A DNA stretch of 33,920 nt from the NCBI GenBank assembly GCA_016295355.1, contig JAEDLK010000016.1, forward strand, positions 1 to 33,920, given 5' to 3'. The position numbers and the translations under genes are program-made. This stretch comes from Clostridiaceae bacterium. Lineage in GTDB: Bacteria; Bacillota; Clostridia; Oscillospirales; Acutalibacteraceae. Shown piece by piece: positions 14,965 through 23,562 of the stretch. The stretch's first letter is position 1; every line of letters starts with the position of its first letter. The notes beneath the pieces were generated by a model. It searched no databases, was not told where the DNA came from, and saw only the letters and a program-made list of their open reading frames with translations.

Positions 14965-15915
14965 TTATTCGTCGCTGCTCTTTAAGCTGTATCCAACAGA
15001 ATCCAGCTTGGCAATGACTTCCTCCAGCGATTTACGCCCGAGGTTTCTGACCTTCATCATGTCTTCCTCGGTCTTGTTGATCAGGTCTTCTACCGTGTTG
15101 ATTCCGGCACGCTTCAAGCAGTTGAAGCTCCGTACCGAAAGATCCAATTCCTCAATCGTCATATTGAGGATTTGAACATCGGGAGAATTGCCTTCCTTAA
15201 CCAAAATACTACCAGTATCTTCGGTTTGTTCGGTCAGTTCAAAGAACAGTTCAAAATGTTCAATCAGAATCTTAGCCGACATGGAAACCGCTTCGTTTGC
15301 CTTAATGGAACCGTCTGTCCAAACCTCCAGCGTCAAACGACCCTTATCAGTGACCTTACCCACACGGGTATTATCAACCAAGAAGTTTGCCTTAACAACA
15401 GGGGTGAAGATCGAATCCACCGGGATAACCCCGATAACCGATTGAGCCGGCTTGTTCTGTTCGGCACGAACATAACCGCGACCTTTATCAATCGTCATTT
15501 CCATGTTCAGTTTTGCACCCTTACCGAGAGTGGCAATGTACAGATCCGGATTCAGAATTTCGACCTCGGAATCACACTTAATCGAAGCGCCGGTCACCAC
15601 GCAGGGACCTTCCTCCTCGATATACACTGTCTTGGGAGCTTCGCCGTGTAACTTGGGGATCAAACCTTTGATGTTTAATACCATCTCGGTTACATCCTCT
15701 TTCACGCCCGGGATGGTGGAAAATTCGTGAACGATACCGTCAATTTTGATGGTCGTTACGGCCGCACCCGGCAGCGTGGAAAGAAGAACCCGACGCATGC
15801 TGTTACCAAGAGTTGTGGCATAGCCTCTTTCCAAAGGCTCCATCACAAACTTACCGTAAGTTCCGTCAGCCGCTAATTCGAGTGTTTCAATTCTGGGCTT
15901 TTCGATCTCTATCAT
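14965..15915 (-). CDS. rpoA: RNA polymerase alpha subunit
   Basis: This 316-residue subunit dimerises to nucleate polymerase assembly and contacts UP elements and activators. The N-terminal domain (about 1-230) begins MIEIEKPRIETLEL and contains GNSMRRVLLSTLPG near residue 35. An acidic linker and the C-terminal domain (about 250-316) with RSFNCLKRAGINTVEDL and RNLGRKSLEEV follow. I chose ATG 15915, with GGAG seven bases upstream. An in-frame start 39 bases earlier adds 13 residues not seen in the family. Its place between rpsD and rplQ is the normal alpha operon order. Confidence 0.97.
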   Translation of the reverse strand: MIEIEKPRIETLELAADGTYGKFVMEPLERGYATTLGNSMRRVLLSTLPGAAVTTIKIDGIVHEFSTIPGVKEDVTEMVLNIKGLIPKLHGEAPKTVYIEEEGPCVVTGASIKCDSEVEILNPDLYIATLGKGAKLNMEMTIDKGRGYVRAEQNKPAQSVIGVIPVDSIFTPVVKANFLVDNTRVGKVTDKGRLTLEVWTDGSIKANEAVSMSAKILIEHFELFFELTEQTEDTGSILVKEGNSPDVQILNMTIEELDLSVRSFNCLKRAGINTVEDLINKTEEDMMKVRNLGRKSLEEVIAKLDSVGYSLKSSDE

Positions 15916-15989
15916 ATAAAAGCTCCATTCTCCGTACCGTATATTTTTCCCCAATTCCGCCGTACGGAGCGGAATGAGGTTGCAGTGAA

Positions 15990-16616
15990 TTACTTCGAGT
16001 AGAATTCGACGATCGGCTGTTCCTCAATCGGAGCATCGATTTGATCTCTTTCCGGCAAAGCAACAATCTTTGCTTCCAGCTTTTCTCTGTCAACATCAAT
16101 CCACTGGGGAGCCGGACGGGAACCGTTGGCTTCCAAAACCGCCTTGATCTTATCCAAGGAACGGCTCTTCTCGCAGATAGAGACCACATCGCCTGCTTTC
16201 AGCAGGTAAGAAGTGATATCCACGCGGGATCCGTTGACTTCAAAATGGCCATGGCCGATCAGTTGTCTGGCTTCGGCTCTGGAAGAAGCAAAGCCAACGC
16301 GGTAAACAACGTTATCCAAACGGCTTTCCAAAATCTTCAACAGGTTTTCACCGGTAACGCCCTGTTTTCTCTCGGCGATTTCAAAATAGTGACGGAACTG
16401 AGCTTCCTGAACGCCGTAAAAACGACGAGCCTTTTGTTTTGCACGAAGCTGAAGACCGTACTCAGAAGTTTTCTTCCGTCCCTGACCATGCTGACCCGGC
16501 GCATAAGCCCTGGCAGCAATGGAACATTTTTCAGAATAACAGCGCTCGCCCTTTAAGAACAATTTCTGTCCTTCACGACGGCAGAGTCTGCAAACAGCAC
16601 CGGTATATCTTGCCAT
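15990..16616 (-). CDS. rpsD: 30S ribosomal protein S4
   Basis: This 208-residue primary 16S rRNA binding protein starts 30S assembly and affects decoding fidelity. The N-terminal zinc-type cysteines are intact (C9, C12, C26, C31; CRLC and CYSEKC). An S4 RNA-binding domain follows with ESRLDNVVYRVGFASSRAEARQLIGHGHF near residue 90. It is part of the alpha operon here, between rpsK and rpoA. In Bacillus rpsD is elsewhere, whereas Clostridia keep it here. A 74-bp gap separates it from rpoA. Confidence 0.97.
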   Translation of the reverse strand: MARYTGAVCRLCRREGQKLFLKGERCYSEKCSIAARAYAPGQHGQGRKKTSEYGLQLRAKQKARRFYGVQEAQFRHYFEIAERKQGVTGENLLKILESRLDNVVYRVGFASSRAEARQLIGHGHFEVNGSRVDITSYLLKAGDVVSICEKSRSLDKIKAVLEANGSRPAPQWIDVDREKLEAKIVALPERDQIDAPIEEQPIVEFYSK

Positions 16617-16640
16617 CTTGTTACACCTCCATAAATTCGG

Positions 16641-17042
16641 TTATACGCGTCTTCTCTTGGGAGGACGGCAACCGTTGTGCGGAATCGGGGTTACATCCTT
16701 AATTAGGGTGACCTCCAGACCGGCTGACTGTAACGCACGGATAGCGGCTTCACGGCCGGCACCCGGTCCCTTAACAAATACTTCAACAGTCTTCAGACCA
16801 TGCTCCATAGCGGCCTTGGCAGCAGTTTCAGCCGCACTTTGAGCTGCAAACGGAGTGGATTTTCTGGAGCCTCTGAATCCCAACTCACCGGCACTGGCCC
16901 AAGAAAGAGCGTTGCCCTGAGAATCGGTAATTGTGACAATAGTATTGTTGAAGGTCGACTGGATATGAGCAGCGCCGTTTTCGATATTCTTTTTCTCGCG
17001 ACGACGACGGGTTGTCGTCGCCTTAGCTTTAGCAGTAGCCAT
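16641..17042 (-). CDS. rpsK: 30S ribosomal protein S11
   Basis: This 133-residue platform protein of the small subunit contacts the mRNA exit region. Conserved parts are HIQSTFNNTIVTITDSQGN near residue 27, GFRGSRKSTPFAAQ near 54, VKGPGAGREAAIRAL near 90 and the basic end NGCRPPKRRRV. The N-terminal lysine/arginine-rich segment is usual. 20 bp separate it from rpsM and 24 bp from rpsD. Confidence 0.97.
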   Translation of the reverse strand: MATAKAKATTTRRRREKKNIENGAAHIQSTFNNTIVTITDSQGNALSWASAGELGFRGSRKSTPFAAQSAAETAAKAAMEHGLKTVEVFVKGPGAGREAAIRALQSAGLEVTLIKDVTPIPHNGCRPPKRRRV

Positions 17043-17062
17043 ATTATGATCTTCCTCCTACC

Positions 17063-17431
17063 TTACTTTTTCTTGTTAGCGATAGTCTTCTTCGGACCCT
17101 TGCGGGTACGAGCGTTTGTCTTGGAGCGCTGACCTCTTACGGGCAGCCCCTTACGATGCCGAAGGCCACGATAACTACCAATTTCAATTAAGCGTTTGAT
17201 ATCAAACGCAATCGTACGACGACGGTCACCCTCAACCTGAAGGTTATGATCGATGTACTCACGCAGCTTGGAAATATCTTCCTCGGTAAGATCTTTTACG
17301 CGTGTATCCGGATTGACACCGGTAGACGCCAAGATTTCTCTGGAAGTTGTAAGTCCGATGCCGAAGATATAAGTAAGACCGATTTCGACTCGCTTTTCGT
17401 TCGGCAGATCTACACCAGCAATACGCGCCAT
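17063..17431 (-). CDS. rpsM: 30S ribosomal protein S13
   Basis: This 122-residue protein of the 30S head contacts the P-site tRNA and bridges to the 50S subunit. The conserved N-terminus MARIAGVDLPNEKRVEIGLTYIFGIG fixes the start at 17431, with GGAGG nine bases upstream. A six-residue longer version would begin before the SD and is unlikely. The basic tail ARTRKGPKKTIANKKK is the tRNA-contacting end. It follows rpmJ. Confidence 0.97.
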   Translation of the reverse strand: MARIAGVDLPNEKRVEIGLTYIFGIGLTTSREILASTGVNPDTRVKDLTEEDISKLREYIDHNLQVEGDRRRTIAFDIKRLIEIGSYRGLRHRKGLPVRGQRSKTNARTRKGPKKTIANKKK

Positions 17432-17463
17432 TTTTGAATGCACCTCCACTTAATTGCGCAGGA

Positions 17464-17577
17464 TTAGCCCTGACGCTGTTTGTGCTTGGGATTCTCACAG
17501 ATGACCATGATCTTTCCCTTACGCTTGATTACTTTGCATTTTTCGCAAATCTTTTTAACAGAAGGTCTGACTTTCAT
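17464..17577 (-). CDS. rpmJ: 50S ribosomal protein L36
   Basis: This 37-residue protein is encoded on the minus strand between infA and rpsM. The start MKVRPSVKKICEKCKVIK is the L36 N-terminus and the end is NPKHKQRQG. The zinc ligands C11, C14, C27 and H32 are all present, so it is the zinc-binding (C+) form. The SD GGGAGGG precedes the ATG at 17577. It is the smallest gene in the operon, with 31-bp and 32-bp gaps to its neighbours. Confidence 0.96.
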   Translation of the reverse strand: MKVRPSVKKICEKCKVIKRKGKIMVICENPKHKQRQG

Positions 17578-17608
17578 TTGGATTACCCTCCCTTATTTTG
17601 TGCCTGTC

Positions 17609-17827
17609 TTATTTGGAACGCCAAGTAATGCGACCCTTTGACAGATCATACGGCGACATTTCCACCGTCACCTTATCACCCGGCAGAATGCGAATAAAGT
17701 TCATCCGCAACTTGCCGGAAATATGGGCAAGAATGGTATGGCCGCCTTGGATTTCAACCTTGAACATTGCATTTGGCATGGACTCGACAACGGTACCCTC
17801 GAGTTCAATTACATCTTCTTTGGACAT
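17609..17827 (-). CDS. infA: Translation initiation factor IF-1
   Basis: This 72-residue OB-fold protein binds the 30S A site during initiation. The sequence MSKEDVIELEGTVVESMPNAMFKVE and the C-terminal GDKVTVEMSPYDLSKGRI are canonical. The full length agrees with IF-1 (71-72). The start ATG lies 19 bases inside the upstream KOW-protein gene, with AGGAGG 10 bases before it, so translation is likely coupled. Confidence 0.97.
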   Translation of the reverse strand: MSKEDVIELEGTVVESMPNAMFKVEIQGGHTILAHISGKLRMNFIRILPGDKVTVEMSPYDLSKGRITWRSK

Positions 17828-18075
17828 AACTGGACATCCTCCTTTTGCTCACCGAAGCACCGAAGCGCCCGGCGTAATGATTTGTCGGATAAAAACGCCA
17901 CCGACAGCTTGCCGTTGCAGGTTGCGATATGTTTTACATTCTTGTGCTTGGGTCTATGAAGCGGACGCTCTTTGCCATCGGCCAAAAGCCACTTGCCGTT
18001 TTCTTGCCCAATCACCGCCAAGAATCGCCCTGCATCCCGTCCCCTTAAGGAACGCACCACCGGAAATTCAACCAT
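17809..18075 (-). CDS. KOW-domain RNA-binding protein (L14e-like)
   Basis: This 88-residue protein lies between map and infA, where Clostridia usually carry a small KOW-domain protein of unknown role. The N-terminus VVRSLRGRDAGRFLAVIGQ fits a KOW motif (about residues 6-35), followed by LADGKERPLHRPKHKNVKHI. A ribosome-linked function is inferred only from family and position. Its 3' end overlaps infA by 19 bases. Confidence 0.85.
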   Translation of the reverse strand: MVEFPVVRSLRGRDAGRFLAVIGQENGKWLLADGKERPLHRPKHKNVKHIATCNGKLSVAFLSDKSLRRALRCFGEQKEDVQLCPKKM

Positions 18076-18087
18076 ACAGTTCCTCCA

Positions 18088-18837
18088 TCAAACCAAGGTC
18101 AAAATCTGCGGACCGTCAGCTGTAATAGCAATGGTGTGTTCAAAGTGGGCAGACAGGGAACCGTCAGCGGTCAGCACTGTCCATCCGTCCGATAGGGTCT
18201 TAACTTCCGGACGACCGGCATTCACCATGGGTTCAATGGCGATGGTCATGCCCGGCAACAAGCGAATACCCTTCCCGGCTGTACCGTAATTCGGGACCTC
18301 AGGTGCTTCATGCAGTTCGGTGCCGACTCCGTGGCCCACATAATCGCGAACCACCGAAAAGCCCCGTGCCTCGACATACGCCTGAATGGCGTGACCAATA
18401 TCACCGATTCTGCCGCCGTGACGCGCCGCTGCAATGCCTTCGTAAAGGCTTTCACGCGTCGTGTCGATCAGCCGCTTTGCCTCCTCGGAAACAGTTCCGA
18501 CAGCAAATGTGGCAGCATTATCGCCGTTATAGCCTTCAAAAGCGGCACCCAAATCAACGCTGACAATATCGCCGGCCTTGATTTTATGTGACCTTGAAGG
18601 TATGCCGTGAATCACCTGATTATTTATGGAAATGCAAGCCGTTGCCGGATATCCGGACACACCCTTGAAGTTAGGCGTAGCGCCCTGACTCAAAATGTAT
18701 GCCTCAGCCAACTCATCCAGCTCGCCGGTCGTGATGCCCGGCTCCAGTGACTTGCCTACCAACTGAAGCGCCCCTGCCGAGATCCGACATGCTTCACGCA
18801 TGACAGATAACTCCCGGCTGGTTTTCAAAACGATCAT
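18088..18837 (-). CDS. map: Methionine aminopeptidase, type I
   Basis: This 249-residue metalloprotease removes the initiator methionine from nascent proteins. The pita-bread fold ligands are visible: DIVSVDLGAAFEGYNGDNA (two Asp near residues 97-108), VGHGVGTELHEAPEVPNYG (His near 170) and MTIAIEPMV (Glu near 203), with a further Glu expected near the end (SAHFEHTIAI). The size fits the short type Ia form. It overlaps adk by 4 bases (ATGA). The order adk-map-infA is standard. Confidence 0.96.
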   Translation of the reverse strand: MIVLKTSRELSVMREACRISAGALQLVGKSLEPGITTGELDELAEAYILSQGATPNFKGVSGYPATACISINNQVIHGIPSRSHKIKAGDIVSVDLGAAFEGYNGDNAATFAVGTVSEEAKRLIDTTRESLYEGIAAARHGGRIGDIGHAIQAYVEARGFSVVRDYVGHGVGTELHEAPEVPNYGTAGKGIRLLPGMTIAIEPMVNAGRPEVKTLSDGWTVLTADGSLSAHFEHTIAITADGPQILTLV

Positions 18838-19472
18838 AACGACTTCTCCAGTGCCTCAAAGACAGCCTCTGTGGTAGCTTCCACAGTAGACTTGCCGGTA
18901 ACACTGCGAAGCAGTCCTTTAGCGGCATAATAATCTTTTAACGGCTCTGTCTGTTCATGATAAACCGTCAGACGGTTCAACACCGTGTCGGGCTCATCGT
19001 CCTTACGAATGACCAAGCGGCCACCGCAGGCATCACAGATATCTTCTATGACCGGCTTTTTGTGCTCGGTATGATAACTCTGTCCGCATTTCTCACAGAC
19101 ACGCCGACCGGACATCCGCTTAACGATTTCCTCATCGCTTACCTCCAAGGACAGAACCGTGTCAATACCGAAATTCATGGCATCGAGGGCTTCTGCCTGC
19201 GGAATGGTACGGGGAAAACCGTCAAGGATGAATCCGTTACGGCAATCATCCATAGATAAGCGCTCCTTCACAATACCGATGACGACATCGTCAGGAACCA
19301 AATCGCCCTTTTCAATATAAGAACGGGCGACTAAACCCATCTCGGTGCCGTTTTTAAGGGCGGCACGGATGATATTGCCGGTGGAAACAGTGGGAATACC
19401 GTAGCGAGCGGAGATGAACTCCGCTTGGGTGCCTTTACCGGCACCCGGAGCTCCTAAAAGTATCAGCTTCAT
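18834..19472 (-). CDS. adk: Adenylate kinase
   Basis: This 212-residue enzyme catalyses ATP + AMP = 2 ADP. The P-loop is GAPGAGKGTQ at residues 7-16, and the AMP-binding region STGNIIRAA follows. DGFPRTIPQAEAL near residue 85 is conserved. The long LID domain carries a zinc knuckle of four cysteines (CEKC and CDAC, roughly residues 127-151), typical for Gram-positive Adk. It sits between secY (21-bp gap) and map (overlap) in the spc operon. Confidence 0.97.
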   Translation of the reverse strand: MKLILLGAPGAGKGTQAEFISARYGIPTVSTGNIIRAALKNGTEMGLVARSYIEKGDLVPDDVVIGIVKERLSMDDCRNGFILDGFPRTIPQAEALDAMNFGIDTVLSLEVSDEEIVKRMSGRRVCEKCGQSYHTEHKKPVIEDICDACGGRLVIRKDDEPDTVLNRLTVYHEQTEPLKDYYAAKGLLRSVTGKSTVEATTEAVFEALEKSL

Positions 19473-19493
19473 CGCTTTACTCCTTTACAGGGC

Positions 19494-20762
19494 TTAATCA
19501 AGGAAGCCCTTATAGTGGCGCATCATCATCTGAGATTCCAGATTCTGAACCATATCCAGAGCCACGCCCACCAGAATCAGCAGTGAAGTACCGCCGAGAG
19601 AGATGTTCATGTTGCCGATCTTACCGACCAAAATCGGAAGAATGGCGATGATACCCAGGAAGAAAGCGCCCATTAAAGTAATTCTTGACAAAATTTTTCT
19701 GATAAATTCAGAAGTAGGCTTGCCCGGGCGAATACCGGGGATAGAACCGCCGTTCTTACGCAGATTATTAGCCATCTCTACCGGATTGAACTGGATTGTC
19801 GCATAGAAATAGGAAAATCCGACAATCATCAGCAGATAAATAACAGCGTAGAACACACCCTGCGTACTGAACATAGCCAGTGCCTTACCGAAGCTGGTTG
19901 TGGTAGCCTTCACACCCATAAAGCCCAAAATCATGGTCGGCAGCATCAAAATTGAGCTGGCAAAGATGATGGGCATAACGCCGGACATATTGACCTTAAT
20001 CGGGATGTGGGTGTTTTGACCGCCGTACATCTTATTGCCAACCACACGCTTAGCGTACTGAATCGGAATACGGCGCTCGGCATTGGTTATCCAGACGATA
20101 AATGCCACAATCACCAAGAAAACAACCAAGATGGCAACAACGCCGACAGGATGAATCTTCAGATTGTTGTACAAAACACGAGCCGCTGTCGGCGCACGAG
20201 AAATGATACCGGCGAACAAAATCATCGAAACGCCGTTACCGATACCCTTTACATCAATCTGCTCACCCAACCACATAACCAAGGTGGCACCGGCCGTCAA
20301 GCACAGAACCACGACGGGAGCCGTTACAAACTTGGTGACACTGGACATAATATTACCATAAGAATTCAAATAAATGTAATACGCTACGCCCTGCAACACA
20401 CCAAGGCCGACAGCTGTGTAACGGGTGATCTGAGCCATCTTCTTCTGGCCTTCCTCGCCCTCCTTGGAAAGACGCTCCAAAGCAGGAATAGCAACGGCCA
20501 AAAGTTGGATAATAATGGATGCGTTGATATACGGGGTGACAGACAGGGCAAAGATGGCGCCATGCTCCAAACCACCGCCGGTCAAAATTGACAAATAGCT
20601 GAAAAACTCATTGGTTGTTCCGGAATTGCTCAGCGAAGCAATGTCGATGAACGGAACCGGAATCCAAGAACCGATGCGGAAAATCAACAGAATGAAGATG
20701 GTAAACAAAATCTTCTTGCGAATTTCCTTGACAGCCCAGGCATTTTTCAATGTTTCTAACAT
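19494..20762 (-). CDS. secY: Protein translocase subunit SecY
   Basis: This 422-residue channel subunit of the Sec translocon is in the inner membrane, with about ten transmembrane helices. Conserved parts are RIGSWIPVPFID near residue 32, the TM2 region ALSVTPYINASIIIQLL near 75, and the cytosolic loop GGSIPGIRPGKPTSEF near 335. ATG 20762 is preferred over a TTG three bases earlier, with AGGTG upstream. Its ATG shares one base with the rplO stop (TGATG), so the two are coupled. Confidence 0.97.
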   Translation of the reverse strand: MLETLKNAWAVKEIRKKILFTIFILLIFRIGSWIPVPFIDIASLSNSGTTNEFFSYLSILTGGGLEHGAIFALSVTPYINASIIIQLLAVAIPALERLSKEGEEGQKKMAQITRYTAVGLGVLQGVAYYIYLNSYGNIMSSVTKFVTAPVVVLCLTAGATLVMWLGEQIDVKGIGNGVSMILFAGIISRAPTAARVLYNNLKIHPVGVVAILVVFLVIVAFIVWITNAERRIPIQYAKRVVGNKMYGGQNTHIPIKVNMSGVMPIIFASSILMLPTMILGFMGVKATTTSFGKALAMFSTQGVFYAVIYLLMIVGFSYFYATIQFNPVEMANNLRKNGGSIPGIRPGKPTSEFIRKILSRITLMGAFFLGIIAILPILVGKIGNMNISLGGTSLLILVGVALDMVQNLESQMMMRHYKGFLD

Positions 20763-21202
20763 CAAATCACCTCAGCCTTTCCGCCGGCAGCATTGATTTT
20801 TTCAGTAGCAGCGGCAGAGAAGGCGTTGGCCTTTACGGTCAGCTTCTTTGTCAGATCGCCGCAGCCCAGGATCTTAACGGGAGTAGAGGCTTTCTTAACC
20901 AGTCCCTTTTCGGCAAGAGCAGCCGCATCAATGACAGCGCCGTCTTCAAATACATTCAGAGCGGCAACATTGACAGAAAGCACCTCTTGAGCGAAAATGT
21001 TGTTGAAGCCGCGCTTCGGAATACGGCGTTGCAGCGGCATCTGGCCTCCTTCAAAGCCGGGTCTCATACCATGACCGGCACGGGCCTTCTGGCCCTTATG
21101 ACCCTTACCTGCGGTCTTGCCGTTGCCGGAACCGTGACCTCTGCCGATACGCTTTGCCTCCTTGGTGGAACCGAAAGCGGGGGATAATTCATGCAGTTTC
21201 AT
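20762..21202 (-). CDS. rplO: 50S ribosomal protein L15
   Basis: This 146-residue 23S rRNA binding protein has the conserved glycine-rich N-terminus (MKLHELSPAFGSTKEAKRIG, GRGHGSGNGKTAGKGHKGQKAR) that threads into the 50S core, then GFEGGQMPLQRRIPKRGF. The globular C-terminal half includes VKILGCGDLTKKLTVKANAFS. It follows rpmD after 67 bp. In that gap the minus strand holds the hairpin CCGTTTC-TACGAT-GAAACGG. Confidence 0.97.
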   Translation of the reverse strand: MKLHELSPAFGSTKEAKRIGRGHGSGNGKTAGKGHKGQKARAGHGMRPGFEGGQMPLQRRIPKRGFNNIFAQEVLSVNVAALNVFEDGAVIDAAALAEKGLVKKASTPVKILGCGDLTKKLTVKANAFSAAATEKINAAGGKAEVI

Positions 21203-21269
21203 TATTTCGCACCTCCTTGTTTATGGCGAATCAATCGTTCCGTTTCATCGTAGAAACGGCGGGGTCGGC

Positions 21270-21464
21270 TTATTTCTTGGCCTTCCCCTTAACCTCAGTC
21301 ACCTCAACAAGATGGCTGATCTTCTTGATTTTTCCTTGTGTCTGAGCGTTATCGGGCTGAACGGTCTCGTCGCCGACCTTACGCAGTCCCAAGGACTCGG
21401 CGGTGGCAATCTGATCCTTCTTGGAACCGATCATGCTCTTGACCAGTTTTACCTTCAATGACAT
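21270..21464 (-). CDS. rpmD: 50S ribosomal protein L30
   Basis: This 64-residue small 50S protein starts MSLKVKLVKSMIGSKKDQIATAESLGLRKV, the family core. The C-terminal part (KIKKISHLVEVTEVKGKAKK) is slightly basic. The length is normal (about 58-65). The gene is 12 bp from rpsE and precedes rplO, as expected in the spc operon. Confidence 0.95.
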   Translation of the reverse strand: MSLKVKLVKSMIGSKKDQIATAESLGLRKVGDETVQPDNAQTQGKIKKISHLVEVTEVKGKAKK

Positions 21465-21476
21465 GACAGTTCCTCC

Positions 21477-21980
21477 TTAACCGATAATGTCCTGCACGGA
21501 CTTACCACGCATAGCGGCAACCTCTTCGGCATTACGCAAAGAAGCCAAGCCGGCAATGGTAGCTCTGACAACATTGCAGGGATTGTTAGAACGAAGCGCC
21601 TTGGTACGAATGTCTTTAATACCGACGGCTTCCAACACGGCACGAACCGGGCCGCCGGCGATAACGCCGGTACCGGTAGCAGCCGGCTTCAAGAGAACAC
21701 GGCCGGCACCGAAAACGCCTATGGTTTCATGCGGAATGGTGGTACCCTTCAGGGCCACGGTCAGCATATTCTTCTTGGCATCCTCAATACCCTTGCGGAT
21801 AGCGTCCGGAACTTCTCCGGCCTTACCCAGACCGAATCCAACCTTGCCCTTACCGTCACCAACGACGACCAGAGCGGAAAATTTCATGATACGGCCGCCC
21901 TTTTCCGTCTTAGATACACGGTTAATGGCAACGACGCGCTCCTGATATTCCGAATTACGGGATTCATTTTTAATAGCCAA
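21477..21980 (-). CDS. rpsE: 30S ribosomal protein S5
   Basis: This 167-residue protein of the 30S body helps keep decoding accurate. The double-stranded-RNA-like N-terminal domain includes ERVVAINRVSKTEKGGRIMKFSALVVVGDGKGKVGFG near residues 14-52. The C-terminal domain has AGRVLLKPAATGTGVIAGGPVRAVLEAVG. The position between rplR and rpmD is standard. Confidence 0.97.
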   Translation of the reverse strand: MAIKNESRNSEYQERVVAINRVSKTEKGGRIMKFSALVVVGDGKGKVGFGLGKAGEVPDAIRKGIEDAKKNMLTVALKGTTIPHETIGVFGAGRVLLKPAATGTGVIAGGPVRAVLEAVGIKDIRTKALRSNNPCNVVRATIAGLASLRNAEEVAAMRGKSVQDIIG

Positions 21981-21998
21981 AAGTATTCCTCCTCCTTG

Positions 21999-22358
21999 TT
22001 AGAACTTGAGGCCGCCCTCGCGGGCACCTTCGGCAAGCTCCAGCACACGACCGTGATACAGGTAGCCGCCACGGTCAAATACGCAGCGCTCCAAACCCTT
22101 TTCAACGGCTCGTTTTGCAATTAACTGTCCAACCTTACGGGCAGCTTCCTTATTTCCGCCCTTACCGTCAAAATCCTTCTCAACGGTGGAAGCGGCAACC
22201 AGGGTCACACCCTTGACATCATCAATCAGCTGGGCGTAAATATGGCTGTTGGAGCGGAATACATCAAGGCGGGGGCACTCAGCAGTGCCGCTGATCTTAC
22301 TACGCACACGCAGGTGGCGTTTCAGACGAGCCTTATTCAATTCTGGTTTGTTAACCAT
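21999..22358 (-). CDS. rplR: 50S ribosomal protein L18
   Basis: This 119-residue 5S rRNA binding protein has a basic N-terminus (ARLKRHLRVRSKISGTAECPRLDVFRSNSHIYAQLIDD), the family hallmark, and ends DRGGYLYHGRVLELAEGAREGGLKF. Together with L5 it forms the central protuberance. Gaps of 18 and 20 bp separate it from its neighbours. Confidence 0.97.
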   Translation of the reverse strand: MVNKPELNKARLKRHLRVRSKISGTAECPRLDVFRSNSHIYAQLIDDVKGVTLVAASTVEKDFDGKGGNKEAARKVGQLIAKRAVEKGLERCVFDRGGYLYHGRVLELAEGAREGGLKF

Positions 22359-22378
22359 AAGTCAATACACTCCTTATC

Positions 22379-22927
22379 TTATTTCTTTGCGCCCTTAGCG
22401 GCCTTGCCTTCTTTGCGGCGGATGTGCTCGCTGGCGTACTTAATGCCCTTGCCCTTGTAGGGTTCCGGCGGACGCTTCTTGCGGACAACCGCAGCAAACT
22501 GGCCGACTTCCTGTTTATCCGCACCGGAAATGATGATCTTATTGGGAGAAGGCACTTCAATCGTAATGCCGTTGCTCTCGGGAACGATCACCTGGTGAGA
22601 ATAACCGAGGTTCATGACCAAGTTATTGCCCTGCTTTTGGGCACGGTAACCGACACCGTTAACCTCCAGCTCTTTGGTGAAGCCGTTTGTAACGCCTTCA
22701 ACCATGTTAGCCAGCAGCGTGCGGGTCAGGCCGTGATAAGAACGGTTGGCCTGTTCGTCATTGGGACGAGTAACCAAAATTTCACCGTTTTCCAACGCAA
22801 TGTTGATCTCCGGACGGAAGGTGTTGGTCAAGGTTCCCTTGGGGCCCTTAACGGTCACCTCATGACCGTTGATGGTAACATCAACGCCGGCAGGAACGGT
22901 AATGGGTTTCTTTCCGATTCTTGACAT
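22379..22927 (-). CDS. rplF: 50S ribosomal protein L6
   Basis: This 182-residue protein lies near the factor-binding site of the 50S subunit. It starts MSRIGKKPITVPAGVDVTI and carries two repeated alpha/beta domains. The second contains the conserved GYRAQKQGNNLVMNLGYSH and the C-terminal RPPEPYKGKGIKYASEHIRRKEGKA. The length is normal. Confidence 0.97.
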   Translation of the reverse strand: MSRIGKKPITVPAGVDVTINGHEVTVKGPKGTLTNTFRPEINIALENGEILVTRPNDEQANRSYHGLTRTLLANMVEGVTNGFTKELEVNGVGYRAQKQGNNLVMNLGYSHQVIVPESNGITIEVPSPNKIIISGADKQEVGQFAAVVRKKRPPEPYKGKGIKYASEHIRRKEGKAAKGAKK

Positions 22928-22939
22928 ACAAGCACCTCC

Positions 22940-23338
22940 TTACCAGACATAAGCGAGAACTTCGCCGCCGACATGGTCGGCACGAGCCTGCTTATCCGTC
23001 ATTATGCCCTTGGAAGTAGAGAGGATTGCAATGCCTAAGCCCTTCATAACCTTGGGCATTTCCTCAACATTGGTATAGATTCTCAAACCGGGCTTAGAGA
23101 CCCTGCGGATCCCGGTAATGATTTGAGACTTTTTCGGGCCATATTTCAAAACAATATGAATCATGCCCTGCTTTCCGTCTTCGATGACCTGAAAGCTTGT
23201 GATGTAGCCTTCATCCAAAAGGATCTGGGCAATAGCCTTTTTCGCATTTGAAGCAGGTACATCTACCGAATCGTGTTTTGCTGTAGATGCGTTACGGATA
23301 CGGGTAAGCATATCAGCAATAGTATCGGTAATTTGCAT
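22940..23338 (-). CDS. rpsH: 30S ribosomal protein S8
   Basis: This 132-residue protein binds the central 16S domain. It starts MQITDTIADMLTRIRNA, and the C-terminal half has SKPGLRIYTNVEEMPKVMKGLGIAILSTSKGIMTDKQAR, both canonical. In E. coli S8 also represses the spc operon at L5. No matching mRNA site was identified here. It follows rpsN after 27 bp. Confidence 0.97.
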   Translation of the reverse strand: MQITDTIADMLTRIRNASTAKHDSVDVPASNAKKAIAQILLDEGYITSFQVIEDGKQGMIHIVLKYGPKKSQIITGIRRVSKPGLRIYTNVEEMPKVMKGLGIAILSTSKGIMTDKQARADHVGGEVLAYVW

Positions 23339-23365
23339 GCCGTCAACCTCCTTTGCTTCTGCTGT

Positions 23366-23551
23366 TTACCAGCTAGCCTTTGTCACGCCCGGAATCTCGC
23401 CCTTATAGGCAAGCTCTCTGAAGCAGATACGGCAGATCCCGTATTTGCGAAGATAGGCGTGAGGGCGTCCGCAGATTTTGCATCTGCTATACTCTCTGGT
23501 CGAAAACTTGGCAGGACGGGCCTGCTTGATTTTCATAGACGTTTTAGCCAT
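23366..23551 (-). CDS. rpsN: 30S ribosomal protein S14, zinc type (type Z)
   Basis: This 61-residue short S14 has four zinc cysteines (C24, C27, C40, C43; CKIC and CRIC). The short zinc form contrasts with the 89-100 residue zinc-free paralogue. The end GEIPGVTKASW is standard. It sits between rplE and rpsH. Confidence 0.97.
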   Translation of the reverse strand: MAKTSMKIKQARPAKFSTREYSRCKICGRPHAYLRKYGICRICFRELAYKGEIPGVTKASW

Positions 23552-23562
23552 AATTCTTCTCC